Shown here piece after piece: positions 51,891-61,496 of a DNA stretch of 64,000 nt; the first letter of the stretch is position 1; each line of letters opens with the position of its first letter. A program made the position numbers and the translations under genes. The notes beneath the pieces are model-generated. The model saw only the letters and a list, made by a program, of their open reading frames with translations. It was not told the origin of the DNA and ran no database searches. This DNA comes from Janthinobacterium sp. TB1-E2 (GTDB taxonomy: Bacteria > Pseudomonadota > Gammaproteobacteria > Burkholderiales > Burkholderiaceae_D). The stretch spans positions 5,456,001 through 5,520,000 of the forward strand of contig NZ_CP142523.1 in the NCBI RefSeq assembly GCF_036885605.1, written 5' to 3'.

Positions 51891-52616
51891 ATGGCAGGAC
51901 ATAGCAAATGGGCCAATATCAAGCATAAAAAGGCTGCCACCGATGCCAAGCGCGGCAAAATCTGGACGCGCCTGATCAAGGAAATCACGGTCGCGGCCCG
52001 CATGGGCGGCGCCGACGCCATCACCAATCCGCGCCTGCGCCTGGCGGTCGACAAGGCGGCTGACGCCAATATGCCGAAAGACAACGTCCAGCGCGCGATC
52101 AACCGCGGCAGCGGCGGCGTCGATGGCGCCAACTACGAAGAAGTGCGCTACGAAGGCTATGGCGTGGGCGGCGCGGCCGTCATCGTCGAATGCATGACCG
52201 ACAACAAGGTGCGCACGGTGGCCGAAGTCCGCAATGCCTTCAACAAGAACGGCGGCAACATGGGCAACGAAGGTTCCGTCGCCTTCATGTTCCAGCACTG
52301 CGGCCAGCTGCTGTTCGCGCCGGGCACCGACGAAGACAAGCTGATGGAAGCGGCCCTGGAAGCGGGCGCCGACGACGTCATCGCCGATGAAGAAGGCGGC
52401 TTCGAAGTAGTGACCCCCGTGCACGATTTCGCCACCGTCAAGGAAGCGCTGGAAGCGGCCGGCTTCAAGGCCGAAGTGGCCGAAGTCATCATGAAACCGG
52501 CGACGGAAACCGTGTACTCGGGCGACGACGCCATCAAGATGCAAAAGCTGATCGATGCGCTGGAACTGCTGGACGACGTGCAGGAAGTGTTTACCAACGC
52601 GTTAATAGAGAATTAA
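51891..52616 (+). CDS. yebC: YebC/PmpR-family regulator
   Basis: A 241-residue member of the TACO1/YebC family with the signature start [31 protein letters not shown] and the internal [46 protein letters not shown] motifs. Family members bind DNA as regulators, and recent work also shows them acting on ribosomes stalled at proline stretches. AAGGAAG precedes the ATG. It is 60 bases ahead of purD and probably cotranscribed with it. Confidence 0.95.
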   Translation: MAGHSKWANIKHKKAATDAKRGKIWTRLIKEITVAARMGGADAITNPRLRLAVDKAADANMPKDNVQRAINRGSGGVDGANYEEVRYEGYGVGGAAVIVECMTDNKVRTVAEVRNAFNKNGGNMGNEGSVAFMFQHCGQLLFAPGTDEDKLMEAALEAGADDVIADEEGGFEVVTPVHDFATVKEALEAAGFKAEVAEVIMKPATETVYSGDDAIKMQKLIDALELLDDVQEVFTNALIEN

Positions 52617-52676
52617 TCACTCTGTACTCAAGGGCGGCACCGCCGCCCTGCAACCCACATTGAACGAACGGTCCCT

Positions 52677-53945
52677 ATGAAAATTCTGGTAGTCGGCTCT
52701 GGCGGCCGCGAACACGCCCTGGCCTGGAAACTGGCCCAGTCCGAACGCATACAGATGGTGTATGTCGCGCCGGGCAACGGCGGCACCGCGCGCGATGCGC
52801 GCCTGGTCAATCTCGACATCAGCGACCCGCAATTGCTGGCCGACTTCGTTCAGCAGGAACACATCGGCCTGACGGTCGTCGGCCCGGAAGTGCCGCTGGC
52901 AGCGGGCATCGTCAACCTGTTCCGCTCGCGCGGCCTGAAAATCTTCGGCCCGACCAAGGAAGCGGCGCAGCTGGAATCGTCGAAAGACTTCGCCAAGGCC
53001 TTCATGCAGCGCCACGGCATCCCGACGGCCGCCTACCAGACGTTCTCCGACGTCGCTCCCGCGCATGCCTACATCGACGCCATGGGCGCGCCCATCGTCA
53101 TCAAGGCCGACGGCCTGGCCGCCGGCAAGGGCGTCGTCGTTGCCATGACCCTGGAAGAAGCGCACCAGGCGGTCGACATGATGCTGTCCGATAACCAGTT
53201 CGGCGACGCCGGCGCGCGCATCGTCATCGAGGAATTCCTGGCAGGCGAAGAAGCGAGCTTCATCGTCATGTGCGACGGCAAGAACATCCTGCCGCTGGCC
53301 ACCAGCCAGGACCACAAGCGCCTGAAGGACCACGACCAGGGCCCGAACACGGGCGGCATGGGCGCGTATTCGCCAGCGCCGATCGTTACGCCGGCCATGC
53401 ATGCGCGCGTCATGCGCGAAATCATCGTGCCGACCATCCAGGGCATGGCCAAGGATGGCATCACGTTCACGGGCTTCCTGTACGCGGGCCTGATGATCGA
53501 CGACAAGGGCACGCCGAAGACGCTGGAATTCAACTGCCGTATGGGCGACCCGGAAACGCAGCCGATCATGGCGCGCCTGAAGACCGATCTGGTCACCGTC
53601 ATGGAACACGCCGTCAACGGCACCTTGGACGCCGTGGAACTGGAATGGGACCGCCGCACGGCCGTCGGCGTCGTCATGGCCGCCGCCGGCTACCCGGACG
53701 ATCCTGTCAAGGGTACGGCGATCGGCGACATCCCGGCCGAAACGCCGGACTCCGTCACCTTCCATGCGGGCACCCGCATCGACGGCGAACGCCTGGTCAC
53801 CAATGGCGGGCGCGTGCTGTGCGTGGTCGGCCTGGGCGACAGCATCAAGATGGCGCAGAAGCAGGCGTATGAAACCGTGGAAAAAATCCATTTCGACGGC
53901 GCGCAATACCGCCGCGACATCGGCTGGCGCGGTTTGAAACACTGA
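52677..53945 (+). CDS. purD: Phosphoribosylamine-glycine ligase (GARS)
   Basis: A 422-residue ATP-grasp enzyme for the second step of purine synthesis (phosphoribosylamine + glycine + ATP to GAR). Diagnostic: start MKILVVGSGGREHALAWKL, GPEVPLAAGI, ATP-grasp lid IKADGLAAGKGVVVA, and metal-binding LEFNCRMGDPETQ. Length and layout are normal. It follows yebC and is closed by a strong terminator. Confidence 0.97.
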   Translation: MKILVVGSGGREHALAWKLAQSERIQMVYVAPGNGGTARDARLVNLDISDPQLLADFVQQEHIGLTVVGPEVPLAAGIVNLFRSRGLKIFGPTKEAAQLESSKDFAKAFMQRHGIPTAAYQTFSDVAPAHAYIDAMGAPIVIKADGLAAGKGVVVAMTLEEAHQAVDMMLSDNQFGDAGARIVIEEFLAGEEASFIVMCDGKNILPLATSQDHKRLKDHDQGPNTGGMGAYSPAPIVTPAMHARVMREIIVPTIQGMAKDGITFTGFLYAGLMIDDKGTPKTLEFNCRMGDPETQPIMARLKTDLVTVMEHAVNGTLDAVELEWDRRTAVGVVMAAAGYPDDPVKGTAIGDIPAETPDSVTFHAGTRIDGERLVTNGGRVLCVVGLGDSIKMAQKQAYETVEKIHFDGAQYRRDIGWRGLKH

Positions 53946-53962
53946 TCAGCCCTTTAGCGGCA

Positions 53963-54006
53963 AACGGCGGGGCCGGCGCGGAAGTCATCCGCCCCGGCCC
54001 CGTTTT
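53963..54006 (+). terminator. Rho-independent terminator after purD
   Basis: A long GC-rich stem starting ACGG-GGGGCCGG (53963-53974) pairs with CCGGCCCCGTT (53994-54004), has an inner GCGG/CCGC part and ends in TTTT. It starts 18 bases past the purD stop. Confidence 0.85.
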
Positions 54007-54070
54007 AATTGGCGCGCCGGGAAAACGGGCTTTGCGCTAAGATTTTGCCTTTCAGACAAAACTGCCGCCC

Positions 54071-54880
54071 ATGCCCAACCCCAGCCACATTCATCCCTCA
54101 CTCGCCCAGGTACGCCAGCTCGGTCTGATCACGGACGATGAACTCGACGACGCCATCGCCGAACTGGAGATCATCGAACTGCAGCGCAAGCATAACGAGG
54201 AAGAAGGCATCGACGTGCCGGAACTGGCCGCTGGCGCGGGGCTTGTCGACACCCTGGCATGGCTGCTGCTCACGGACCTGCTGCCACAGGACGACTTTTT
54301 GCAGCGGGTGCGCGACCTGCCGCGCCAGCATGGCGGCGCGGCCCTACTCGAACGCCAGCAACTGGCCGCCGACGCGCTGCGGCAAGTCAACCGCCAGGCC
54401 ATCGACACCCTGTACGACGAAGACCTGATCGACCAGTGGCAGCGCGACGCCGCGCACGCCCGCTTGCCGGCGGACCGCCTGCTCGCCTCGCCGGTCGCCG
54501 CCCTGCGCGACATGCTACGGCAAGGTATCTTGTCCGCGCCCCAATTCGAGGCGCTGCGCCTGCGCACTCGCCAGCGCGGCTCGGAGCTGGGCCGCATCAT
54601 CGTCGATGGCGCCGCGCAGCGGGCCCATCGCCCCGCGTATGCGCGCCCGGTGACATGGGTAATGCCCGCGCTGCTGCTGGTGGTGGTATTGGCCGTTGCC
54701 GGCCGCGCCATCATGTCCCGGCAGGCCCCCGCTCCCGCCACCATCGCCGAGCAGGGCGTCGAGCGGCCTGAGCTGCAGCAGAACGCCGCGCACGCCGTCG
54801 AAAGCGCGCGCCTGCCCGGCGCCGGGCCGGACCTGTCCATCACCGTCGTGCAGGACGGCGCCACGCCGCCGGCGCCTTGA
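54071..54880 (+). CDS. Uncharacterised protein with one C-terminal transmembrane helix
   Basis: A 269-residue protein of unknown family. The first 180 residues are helical and rich in Leu, Ala, Asp and Arg (ITDDELDDAIAELEIIELQRKH, QQLAADALRQVNRQAIDTLYDEDLIDQWQRDAA), then a basic stretch and one transmembrane helix (about 196-215, VMPALLLVVVLAVAGRAIM) and a short periplasmic tail. Two of the helical blocks look alike, as if from a repeat of a small domain. It precedes the methyltransferase by 70 bases on the same strand. No known function can be proposed. Confidence 0.7.
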   Translation: MPNPSHIHPSLAQVRQLGLITDDELDDAIAELEIIELQRKHNEEEGIDVPELAAGAGLVDTLAWLLLTDLLPQDDFLQRVRDLPRQHGGAALLERQQLAADALRQVNRQAIDTLYDEDLIDQWQRDAAHARLPADRLLASPVAALRDMLRQGILSAPQFEALRLRTRQRGSELGRIIVDGAAQRAHRPAYARPVTWVMPALLLVVVLAVAGRAIMSRQAPAPATIAEQGVERPELQQNAAHAVESARLPGAGPDLSITVVQDGATPPAP

Positions 54881-54950
54881 ACCACAACGCACTTCCCGCG
54901 CAGGCGGCCATGATGGCATACTGCCGTTTTGCCACCAATGCGGGGAAGCC

Positions 54951-56501
54951 ATGGCCTGGAATGAAGGATACGTGTCGGATATCGAGTACACCAACGGTTT
55001 TTACAGCGACCTGAGTCCGCATCACCTCAATTTCAGCTGCATCCTCAACGGCGTCGAACCGGTGCCCCTGGACCAGCCCTACACCTACTTTGAACTGGGC
55101 TTCGGCCGTGGCCAGACGCTCCATGTCCTGGCGGCCGCCAATGCCAACGGCCGGTTCTACGGCAACGATTTCAACCCGGCCCATGTCGCTGGCGCACGCG
55201 CCCTGGCGGCCAAGGCCCAGTCGAGCAATCTGACCCTGCTGGAAAACAGCTTTGAAGAATTGGCCCAGGGCCGCGTGCCCGATCTGCCGCAGTTCGACTT
55301 CATTACCCTGCACGGCATCTACACCTGGGTCAACCGCGAGAACCGCCAGCATATCGTCGACTTCATCGCACGCTACCTGAAACCGGGCGGCATCGTTTCG
55401 CTCAGCTATAACGCCATGCCTGGATGGAGTTCCGCCCTGCCCCTGCAGCGCCTGCTGCTGGAGTTTGCCGCCAGCTTCCCCGGCCGCAGCGACTTGCAGA
55501 TGCAGGCTGGCATCGCCTACGTGCAGCAGCTGCAGAACCTGCAGGCCGGCTACATCGCAGACAATCCCGCACTCGCGCCGCGCCTCAATGCGCTCATCAA
55601 CAGCGATCCCCATTACAGCGTGCATGAATACCTGAACCAGAACTGGGAGCCGTTGTACCACACGGACGTGATGCGCGATGTGGCGGGCGCCAAGCTCGAT
55701 TTTGCCGGCTCCGCCGACCTGCCTTTTGCCTTTCCCGCGCTGTATCTGAACGCCGACCAGCAAGCCACCATCGACTTGCTGCCCGACGCCGCCATGCGCG
55801 AAATGATGAAGGATTATTTTCTCAATACCAGCTTCCGCAAGGATGTGCTGGTGCGGGGCGCGCGCCGCATGGGGGCCGTGCGCCAGGCCGAGTGCCTCGC
55901 CAGCGTGCACCTGGCCATGCTGGTGCCGCGTGAAAAAATGGTCTTTACCTTCCAGACCAAGGCGGGCGTCGTGACAGGAAACGAGCAGGTCTACGGCGCC
56001 GTCTGCGATGCGCTGGCGACCGGCCCGCATAGTCTGGCCGACCTGGCCGCACTGCCCTCCTTGCCCGGACAGAGCGTGCAAAGCCTGGCGGAGGTGGCGG
56101 CCATGCTGGTCACCGGCAGCCAGGTCGTGATGTATTTCCCGGCTGGGGCGCAGGACGGCAGCGGCGACGCGGCCGCGCGCCGCCTGAACCAGGCCATCGG
56201 CGCGCAGCTGCGCTACGGCGACGGCAATCGTGTCCTGTGTTCGCCATTGGCAGGCAGCGGCATCGACACGGAATTCATCGACCGGCTGCTGTTTTCGCTG
56301 CTCATCCAGGAAGGGGAACAGCCGGATCTGGCCACCTTGCAGGCACAGGCGGCCAGCGCCATGGCGCACTGCGGGCGCCGCCTGCTCAATGAGGGCGCGG
56401 CATGCGACGACGAGGCGGCGCACCAGCAGCTGCTCAACGCAGCCATCGAGGAATTCCTGCGTGAGAAACTGCCTGTGCTGCAGCAGTTGCGCATGCTGTA
56501 A
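54951..56501 (+). CDS. SAM-dependent methyltransferase with regulatory domain
   Basis: A 516-residue protein: class I methyltransferase (about 40-200; motif I YFELGFGRGQTLHVLAAA, motif with FDFITLHGIYTWVN, motif YNAMPGW) followed by a methyltransferase regulatory domain (about 215-300, with DPHYSVHEYLNQNWEPLYHTDVMRD) and a C-terminal helical domain. Methyltransferases of this class with this domain are often tied to envelope polysaccharide or protein modification; substrate unknown. Start at 54951 (MAWNEGYVSDIEYTNGFY) has GGGGAAG upstream. The unknown protein at 54071 is upstream. Confidence 0.85.
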   Translation: MAWNEGYVSDIEYTNGFYSDLSPHHLNFSCILNGVEPVPLDQPYTYFELGFGRGQTLHVLAAANANGRFYGNDFNPAHVAGARALAAKAQSSNLTLLENSFEELAQGRVPDLPQFDFITLHGIYTWVNRENRQHIVDFIARYLKPGGIVSLSYNAMPGWSSALPLQRLLLEFAASFPGRSDLQMQAGIAYVQQLQNLQAGYIADNPALAPRLNALINSDPHYSVHEYLNQNWEPLYHTDVMRDVAGAKLDFAGSADLPFAFPALYLNADQQATIDLLPDAAMREMMKDYFLNTSFRKDVLVRGARRMGAVRQAECLASVHLAMLVPREKMVFTFQTKAGVVTGNEQVYGAVCDALATGPHSLADLAALPSLPGQSVQSLAEVAAMLVTGSQVVMYFPAGAQDGSGDAAARRLNQAIGAQLRYGDGNRVLCSPLAGSGIDTEFIDRLLFSLLIQEGEQPDLATLQAQAASAMAHCGRRLLNEGAACDDEAAHQQLLNAAIEEFLREKLPVLQQLRML

Positions 56502-56608
56502 GGGGCGCTGGCCGCAAAACCACAGCGCCAGCGCCGCCCTATCACAAAAACGCGTAACAGGGTACAATCCGTCCTTACTTTTTTATTTCGGCCTCGTCGG
56601 CCCACGCG

Positions 56609-57523
56609 ATGTCGTCAACTCCCTCCCCTTCGGCCGTCAAGGCTTATTTGCTCGATTTGCAAAGCCGTATCGTGCAGGCGCTCGAAGCGCAGGACGGCAA
56701 GCCCTTCCTGACCGATGCCTGGCAGCGCCCCGAGGGCGGCGGCGGCATTTCGCGGCTGATCGAGGAAGGCAATGTGTTCGAGCGTGGCGGCGTGAATTTT
56801 TCGCACGTCACCGGCGCCGCGCTGCCGCCATCGGCAGCGGCCGCGCGCCCTGAACTGGGTGGCAAGGCATGGGAAGCGATGGGCGTGTCGCTGGTGCTGC
56901 ATCCGCGCAATCCCTACGCGCCCACGGTGCACATGAACGTGCGCTTTTTCAGCACCGTGAATGCCGATGGCGCACCCGTATGGTGGTTCGGCGGCGGCAT
57001 GGATTTGACGCCGTATTACGGCGACGTGGACGACGTGAAGCATTTCCACCAGGTGTGCCACGATGCGCTGGCGCCGTTTGGCGACGAGCTGCATCCGAAG
57101 TTCAAGCAGTGGTGCGACGATTATTTCTACCTGAAGCACCGGCGCGAAGCGCGCGGCGCCGGCGGGATCTTCTTCGACGACTTCAACGCCCTGGGCTTTG
57201 ACGACAGTTTCGCCATGATGCGCAGCGCCGGCGACGCCTTCATCGAGGCCTATGTGCCGATCGTGGCGCGCCGCAAGGACACGCCCTACGGTGAACGCGA
57301 ACGCGATTTCCAGTGCTACCGGCGCGGACGCTATGTCGAGTTCAACCTGGTCTTCGACCGAGGCACCCTGTTCGGCCTGCAGTCGGGCGGACGCACCGAG
57401 GCGATCCTGATGTCGATGCCGCCCGTGGTCAAGTGGCGCTACGACTGGCACCCGGAAGCGGGCAGTCCGGAAGCGGCGTTGTATACTGACTTCCTCGTGC
57501 ATCGCGACTGGCTGCAGGCGTGA
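56609..57523 (+). CDS. hemF: Oxygen-dependent coproporphyrinogen-III oxidase
   Basis: A 304-residue cytoplasmic enzyme that turns coproporphyrinogen III into protoporphyrinogen IX with O2, for haem synthesis. Strong signatures: [76 protein letters not shown]. The stop TGA overlaps the GTG of nadD by four bases. It is the first gene of a dense six-gene operon (hemF to rng). Confidence 0.97.
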   Translation: MSSTPSPSAVKAYLLDLQSRIVQALEAQDGKPFLTDAWQRPEGGGGISRLIEEGNVFERGGVNFSHVTGAALPPSAAAARPELGGKAWEAMGVSLVLHPRNPYAPTVHMNVRFFSTVNADGAPVWWFGGGMDLTPYYGDVDDVKHFHQVCHDALAPFGDELHPKFKQWCDDYFYLKHRREARGAGGIFFDDFNALGFDDSFAMMRSAGDAFIEAYVPIVARRKDTPYGERERDFQCYRRGRYVEFNLVFDRGTLFGLQSGGRTEAILMSMPPVVKWRYDWHPEAGSPEAALYTDFLVHRDWLQA

Positions 57524-58191
57524 CCGACGGTAGTACGGCGTGCGTGGCGCTGCTCGGCGGCAGCTACGATCCGGTGCATATGGGCCATGTCGCGCTGGGC
57601 ACGCATTTTTCCAGCCTGCTGCACGCCGATGAACTGCGCGTGATTCCGGCGGGCGCGCCCTGGCAAAAGGGTAGCCTGGGTGCCACCGGCCAGCAGCGCG
57701 CCGAGATGGCCGGCCTGGCCTTTGCCGGGCTGCCCCTACCCGTGGTGATCGACCGCCAGGAAATCGAGCGCAGCGAACATGGCCAGGCCAGCTACACCAT
57801 CGATACCTTGCGCCAGGTACGCGCCGAGCTGGGACCGCGCGCTTCCATCGTTTTCCTGATGGGCGCCGACCAGCTGCAGCGGCTCGCGACATGGCGCGAA
57901 TGGCAGCAATTATTTGAATACGCGCATATCTGCGTCGCGGCCCGCCCCGGCTTCGCGCTGAATGACACAGCAGTACCGCAAGTGGTCGCCGACGAATTTT
58001 CGCGCCGCCTGGGGTCTCTGGAAAGCATCCGCAACACGCCGCACGGTCTGACTTATCTGGCACAGGACTTCGCGGTGGATATCTCCGCCACCGAAATACG
58101 TGCGGCATTACAACGGGGGAATCGGGCAAACTCGCTTGTTTCCCCGCTAGTGCTAGACTATATTGAACAACATAATTTATACAAAAGCTAA
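57520..58191 (+). CDS. nadD: Nicotinate-nucleotide adenylyltransferase
   Basis: A 223-residue nucleotidyltransferase that makes deamido-NAD from nicotinate mononucleotide and ATP. It has the adenylyltransferase motif [14 protein letters not shown] near the start and [10 protein letters not shown] near the end. GTG start overlapping the hemF stop, so translationally coupled. Its stop is followed at once by the rsfS ATG. Confidence 0.95.
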   Translation: MTDGSTACVALLGGSYDPVHMGHVALGTHFSSLLHADELRVIPAGAPWQKGSLGATGQQRAEMAGLAFAGLPLPVVIDRQEIERSEHGQASYTIDTLRQVRAELGPRASIVFLMGADQLQRLATWREWQQLFEYAHICVAARPGFALNDTAVPQVVADEFSRRLGSLESIRNTPHGLTYLAQDFAVDISATEIRAALQRGNRANSLVSPLVLDYIEQHNLYKS

Positions 58192-58881
58192 ATGGACATC
58201 AAAAAACTGCAAACCCTCGTCGTTGACGCCCTTGAAGACGTCAAAGGCCAAGACATCGCCGTCTTCGAAACGAGTCACCTGACCAGCCTGTTCGACCGCA
58301 TCGCGATCGTCTCCGGCACCTCGAACCGTCAAACCAAGGCGCTGGCCGCCTCGGTACGCGACAAGGTCAAGGATGCCGGCGGCCAGATCATCGGCATGGA
58401 AGGCGAGGAAACCGGTGAATGGGTGCTGGTCGATCTGGGCGACATGATCGTCCACATCATGCAAGCGCCTATCCGCGCCTACTACCGCCTGGAAGAAATC
58501 TGGGGCGACACGCCGGTCAAGCTGGGCGCCGCCAAGCGCGCGCCGAAAAAAGCGGCCGGCGACGAGCCGAAAAAGGTCAGCGGCCATCTGGCGGCAAGCA
58601 AGGCCAATGTGGAAGCGACGCCCGTGATCGAGAAAAAGACACCGGCCAAGAAAGCCACGGCTGCCACCGCCGCCAAGAAAGCCCCGGCGAAAAAAGCTAC
58701 CGCTTCCAAAGCCGTCGGCAAGACCGTGAAAGTCGCGCCAACCAAGACCGAAGCGGCTGCCGTGAAAGCACTGAAAGCACTGCCAGAGAAAAAAGTACGC
58801 GCCCCACGCGCGGCCAAGCCGGCAGCCGATGCTGCACCGGCAAAAACCGTGATCAAGCGTATCAAAAAAGTCGAAGAGTAA
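58192..58881 (+). CDS. rsfS: Ribosome silencing factor RsfS with a long basic C-terminal tail
   Basis: Residues 1-115 form the RsfS/DUF143 domain, which binds ribosomal protein L14 and blocks subunit joining during starvation: VDALEDVKGQDIAVFETSHLTSLFDRIAIVSGTSNRQTKALA, EGEETGEWVLVDLGDMIVHIMQ. The remaining 115 residues are a Lys/Ala-rich tail with many repeats such as KKATAATAAKKAPAKKATAS, alike to histone H1-type tails, ending KRIKKVEE. RsfS is normally about 105-130 residues. It starts directly after nadD and is six bases before rlmH. Confidence 0.93.
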   Translation: MDIKKLQTLVVDALEDVKGQDIAVFETSHLTSLFDRIAIVSGTSNRQTKALAASVRDKVKDAGGQIIGMEGEETGEWVLVDLGDMIVHIMQAPIRAYYRLEEIWGDTPVKLGAAKRAPKKAAGDEPKKVSGHLAASKANVEATPVIEKKTPAKKATAATAAKKAPAKKATASKAVGKTVKVAPTKTEAAAVKALKALPEKKVRAPRAAKPAADAAPAKTVIKRIKKVEE

Positions 58882-58887
58882 GCCTCG

Positions 58888-59358
58888 ATGCAGCTCATCA
58901 TCGCTGCGGTCGGCCATAAAATGCCGGCCTGGATAGAGACGGGCTTCGCAGAATACGCGAAGCGCATGCCGCCGGAATTGCGCATCGTGCTGAAAGAAAT
59001 CAAGCCGGTGGAGCGTTCCGGCAGCAAGACCGCCGCCACGGCGATGGCGCTCGAACGCGAACGCATCGAAGCCGTCCTGCCCAAGGGCGTGCGCATCATC
59101 GCCCTCGACGAACGCGGCAAGGACCTGACCAGCGTCGGCCTGTCACAGCAATTGATGGCGTGGCAGCAGGATGGCCGCGACACCGCATTCCTGATCGGCG
59201 GCGCCGACGGCCTCGATCCGCAACTCAAGGCACGTGCCGAAGGCATGCTGCGCATTTCCAGCATGACCCTGCCGCACGGCGTGGTGCGCGTGATCCTCGC
59301 CGAGCAGCTCTACCGCGCGTGGTCGATCACGCAAAACCACCCCTATCACCGCGTCTGA
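58888..59358 (+). CDS. rlmH: 23S rRNA (pseudouridine1915-N3)-methyltransferase
   Basis: A 156-residue SPOUT methyltransferase that modifies pseudouridine 1915 in helix 69 of 23S rRNA. Family marks: start [23 protein letters not shown] and [10 protein letters not shown] with the C-terminal knot [31 protein letters not shown]. It is located next to rsfS, its conserved partner. Length is typical. Confidence 0.96.
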   Translation: MQLIIAAVGHKMPAWIETGFAEYAKRMPPELRIVLKEIKPVERSGSKTAATAMALERERIEAVLPKGVRIIALDERGKDLTSVGLSQQLMAWQQDGRDTAFLIGGADGLDPQLKARAEGMLRISSMTLPHGVVRVILAEQLYRAWSITQNHPYHRV

Positions 59359-59366
59359 ACTCCCCC

Positions 59367-59987
59367 ATGAAAACGGCTGATCACAAGATCTACCTCGCTT
59401 CCAAAAGCCCGCGCCGGCGCGAACTGCTGCGCCAGATCGGCGTCGATTTCGAATTGCTGCTGCTGCGCAGCGACGGCCCGCGCGGCGCCGACGTCACCGA
59501 GGAAGTCCTCCCCGGCGAATCGGCGCTCGACTATGTCGCCCGCGTATCGAATGAAAAAGCCGCCTTCGCGTGGGACCTCGTGCGCCGCCGCCACCTGACC
59601 CCGCGTCCCGTACTGGCGGCCGACACCACCGTCACCATCGACGGCGTCATCCTCGGCAAACCGGCCGACCGCGCCGAAGCCGTGGCGATGCTGGAGCAGC
59701 TGTCGGGCCGCACGCACGAGGTACTCACCTCGATCGCCGTGCACTACAAAAACTTCGCCGAGCAGCGCACGCAGGTATCGCAAGTGCGCTTCGGCGTGCT
59801 CTCGCCCGCCTCGATCGCCGCGTATTGCGCCACGCCGGAACCGTACGACAAGGCCGGCGCCTACGGCATCCAGGGCAGCGCCGCCCTGTTCGTCGAGCAT
59901 ATCGAAGGCAGCCATTCCGGCATCATGGGCCTGCCCCTGTACGAGACGGCGCAATTGCTGCGTGAAGCAGGTTTGCCCCTGCCCTGA
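59367..59987 (+). CDS. maf: Maf-family nucleoside triphosphate pyrophosphatase
   Basis: A 206-residue Maf protein, a pyrophosphatase for dTTP/UTP or modified nucleotides. Its signature is IYLASKSPRRRELLRQIGVDFE, with LAADTTVTIDGVILGKP, SGRTHEVLTSIAV and DKAGAYGIQGSAALFVEHIEGSHSGIMGLPLYET. Start at 59367 has no good ribosome binding site but coupling from rlmH (eight bases) is likely. Confidence 0.95.
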   Translation: MKTADHKIYLASKSPRRRELLRQIGVDFELLLLRSDGPRGADVTEEVLPGESALDYVARVSNEKAAFAWDLVRRRHLTPRPVLAADTTVTIDGVILGKPADRAEAVAMLEQLSGRTHEVLTSIAVHYKNFAEQRTQVSQVRFGVLSPASIAAYCATPEPYDKAGAYGIQGSAALFVEHIEGSHSGIMGLPLYETAQLLREAGLPLP

Positions 59988-60030
59988 TCCCGGGTATGAT
60001 GTCATTCGTTGCCTCCACTCCCGCGCCTCC

Positions 60031-61494
60031 ATGAACGAAGACATCCTGATCAATATCACGCCGCAAGAAACGCGCGTCGCCCTCATCCTGCAGGGCGCCG
60101 TGCAGGAATTGCACATCGAGCGCACGCTCACGCGCGGCCTGGCCGGCAATGTGTATTCCGGCAAGGTGGTGCGGGTGTTGCCGGGCATGCAATCGGCCTT
60201 CATCGATATCGGCCTGGAGCGCGCCGCCTTCCTGCACGTGGCCGACATCTGGGAAGCACGCGGCCACGACGGCCAGAACGCCACGCCGGCGCCGATTGAA
60301 AAAATTCTCTTCGACGGCCAGGTGCTGACGGTGCAGGTGATCAAGGACCCGATCGGCACCAAGGGCGCGCGCCTGTCGACGCAGATTTCCATCGCCGGGC
60401 GCATGCTCGTGTACCTGCCGCAAGACAAGCACATCGGCATCTCGCAGAAGATCGAGAAGGAAGCGGAGCGTGAGCAGTTGCGCGTGCGCCTGCAAAGCCT
60501 GCTGCCGCCCGATGAAAAGGGCGGCTACATCGTGCGTACCATGGCCGAGGACGCGTCCGACGCGGACCTGAAGGCGGACGTCGACTACCTGAGAAAAACC
60601 TGGAGCACCATCACGCACGGCGCGCGCACGCGTCCCGCCACCAGCCTGCTGCACCAGGATTTGAGCCTGGCGCAGCGCGTGCTGCGCGACTTCGTCGGCG
60701 ATGAAACGGCCACCATCCAGGTCGACTCGCGCGAAAACTATGTGAAATTGCGCGAATTCGCGGAGATCTACACGCCCAGCGAACTGACACGCTTACAGCA
60801 CTACACGGGCGAGCGCCCGCTGTTCGACCTGTATGGCGTGGAAGAGGAAATCCTGCGCGCGCTGGGCCGCCGGGTCGACCTGAAATCGGGCGGCTACCTG
60901 ATCGTCGACCAGACGGAAGCGATGACCACCATCGACGTCAACACAGGTGGTTTCGTCGGCGGGCGCAATTTCGCCGACACGATTTTCAAGACCAACCTGG
61001 AAGCGGCGCACGCGATCGCGCGCCAGCTGCGCCTGCGCAACCTGGGCGGCATCATCATCCTCGACTTCATCGACATGGACAATGCCGAGCACCGCAACGC
61101 CGTGCTGGCCGAACTCAAGCGCACGCTGTCGCGCGACCGTACCAAGGTCTCGGTGAGCAACTTCTCGCCGCTGGGCCTGGTGGAAATGACGCGCAAGCGC
61201 ACGCGTGAATCGCTGGCCCACATCCTGTGCGAACCGTGCCCCGCCTGCGCCGGCAAGGGACAAGTCAAGACGTCGCGCACCATCTGCTATGAAATCCTGC
61301 GCGAACTGCTGCGCGAAGCGAAACAGTTCAACCCGCGCGAATTCCGCATCCTCGCGTCGCAGGAAGTGGTGGATTTGTTCCTCGAAGAAGAATCGCAGCA
61401 CCTGGCCATGCTTGGTGACTTCATCGGCAAGAAAATTTCGCTGCAGGTGGAGAATGCCTACCACCAGGAGCAGTACGACGTCATCCTGATGTAG
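60031..61494 (+). CDS. rng: Ribonuclease G
   Basis: A 487-residue endoribonuclease of the RNase E/G family, matching RNase G length with no large C-terminal scaffold. S1 domain (about 38-125, YSGKVVRVLPGMQSAFIDIGLERAAFLHVADI), catalytic Asp residues in TTIDVNTGGFVGG and LDFIDMDNAEHRN, and the zinc-link cysteines CEPCPACAGKG. It processes 16S rRNA 5' end and degrades mRNA. ATG at 60031; 43 bases after maf. It closes the housekeeping operon. Confidence 0.96.
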   Translation: MNEDILINITPQETRVALILQGAVQELHIERTLTRGLAGNVYSGKVVRVLPGMQSAFIDIGLERAAFLHVADIWEARGHDGQNATPAPIEKILFDGQVLTVQVIKDPIGTKGARLSTQISIAGRMLVYLPQDKHIGISQKIEKEAEREQLRVRLQSLLPPDEKGGYIVRTMAEDASDADLKADVDYLRKTWSTITHGARTRPATSLLHQDLSLAQRVLRDFVGDETATIQVDSRENYVKLREFAEIYTPSELTRLQHYTGERPLFDLYGVEEEILRALGRRVDLKSGGYLIVDQTEAMTTIDVNTGGFVGGRNFADTIFKTNLEAAHAIARQLRLRNLGGIIILDFIDMDNAEHRNAVLAELKRTLSRDRTKVSVSNFSPLGLVEMTRKRTRESLAHILCEPCPACAGKGQVKTSRTICYEILRELLREAKQFNPREFRILASQEVVDLFLEEESQHLAMLGDFIGKKISLQVENAYHQEQYDVILM

Positions 61495-61496
61495 CC

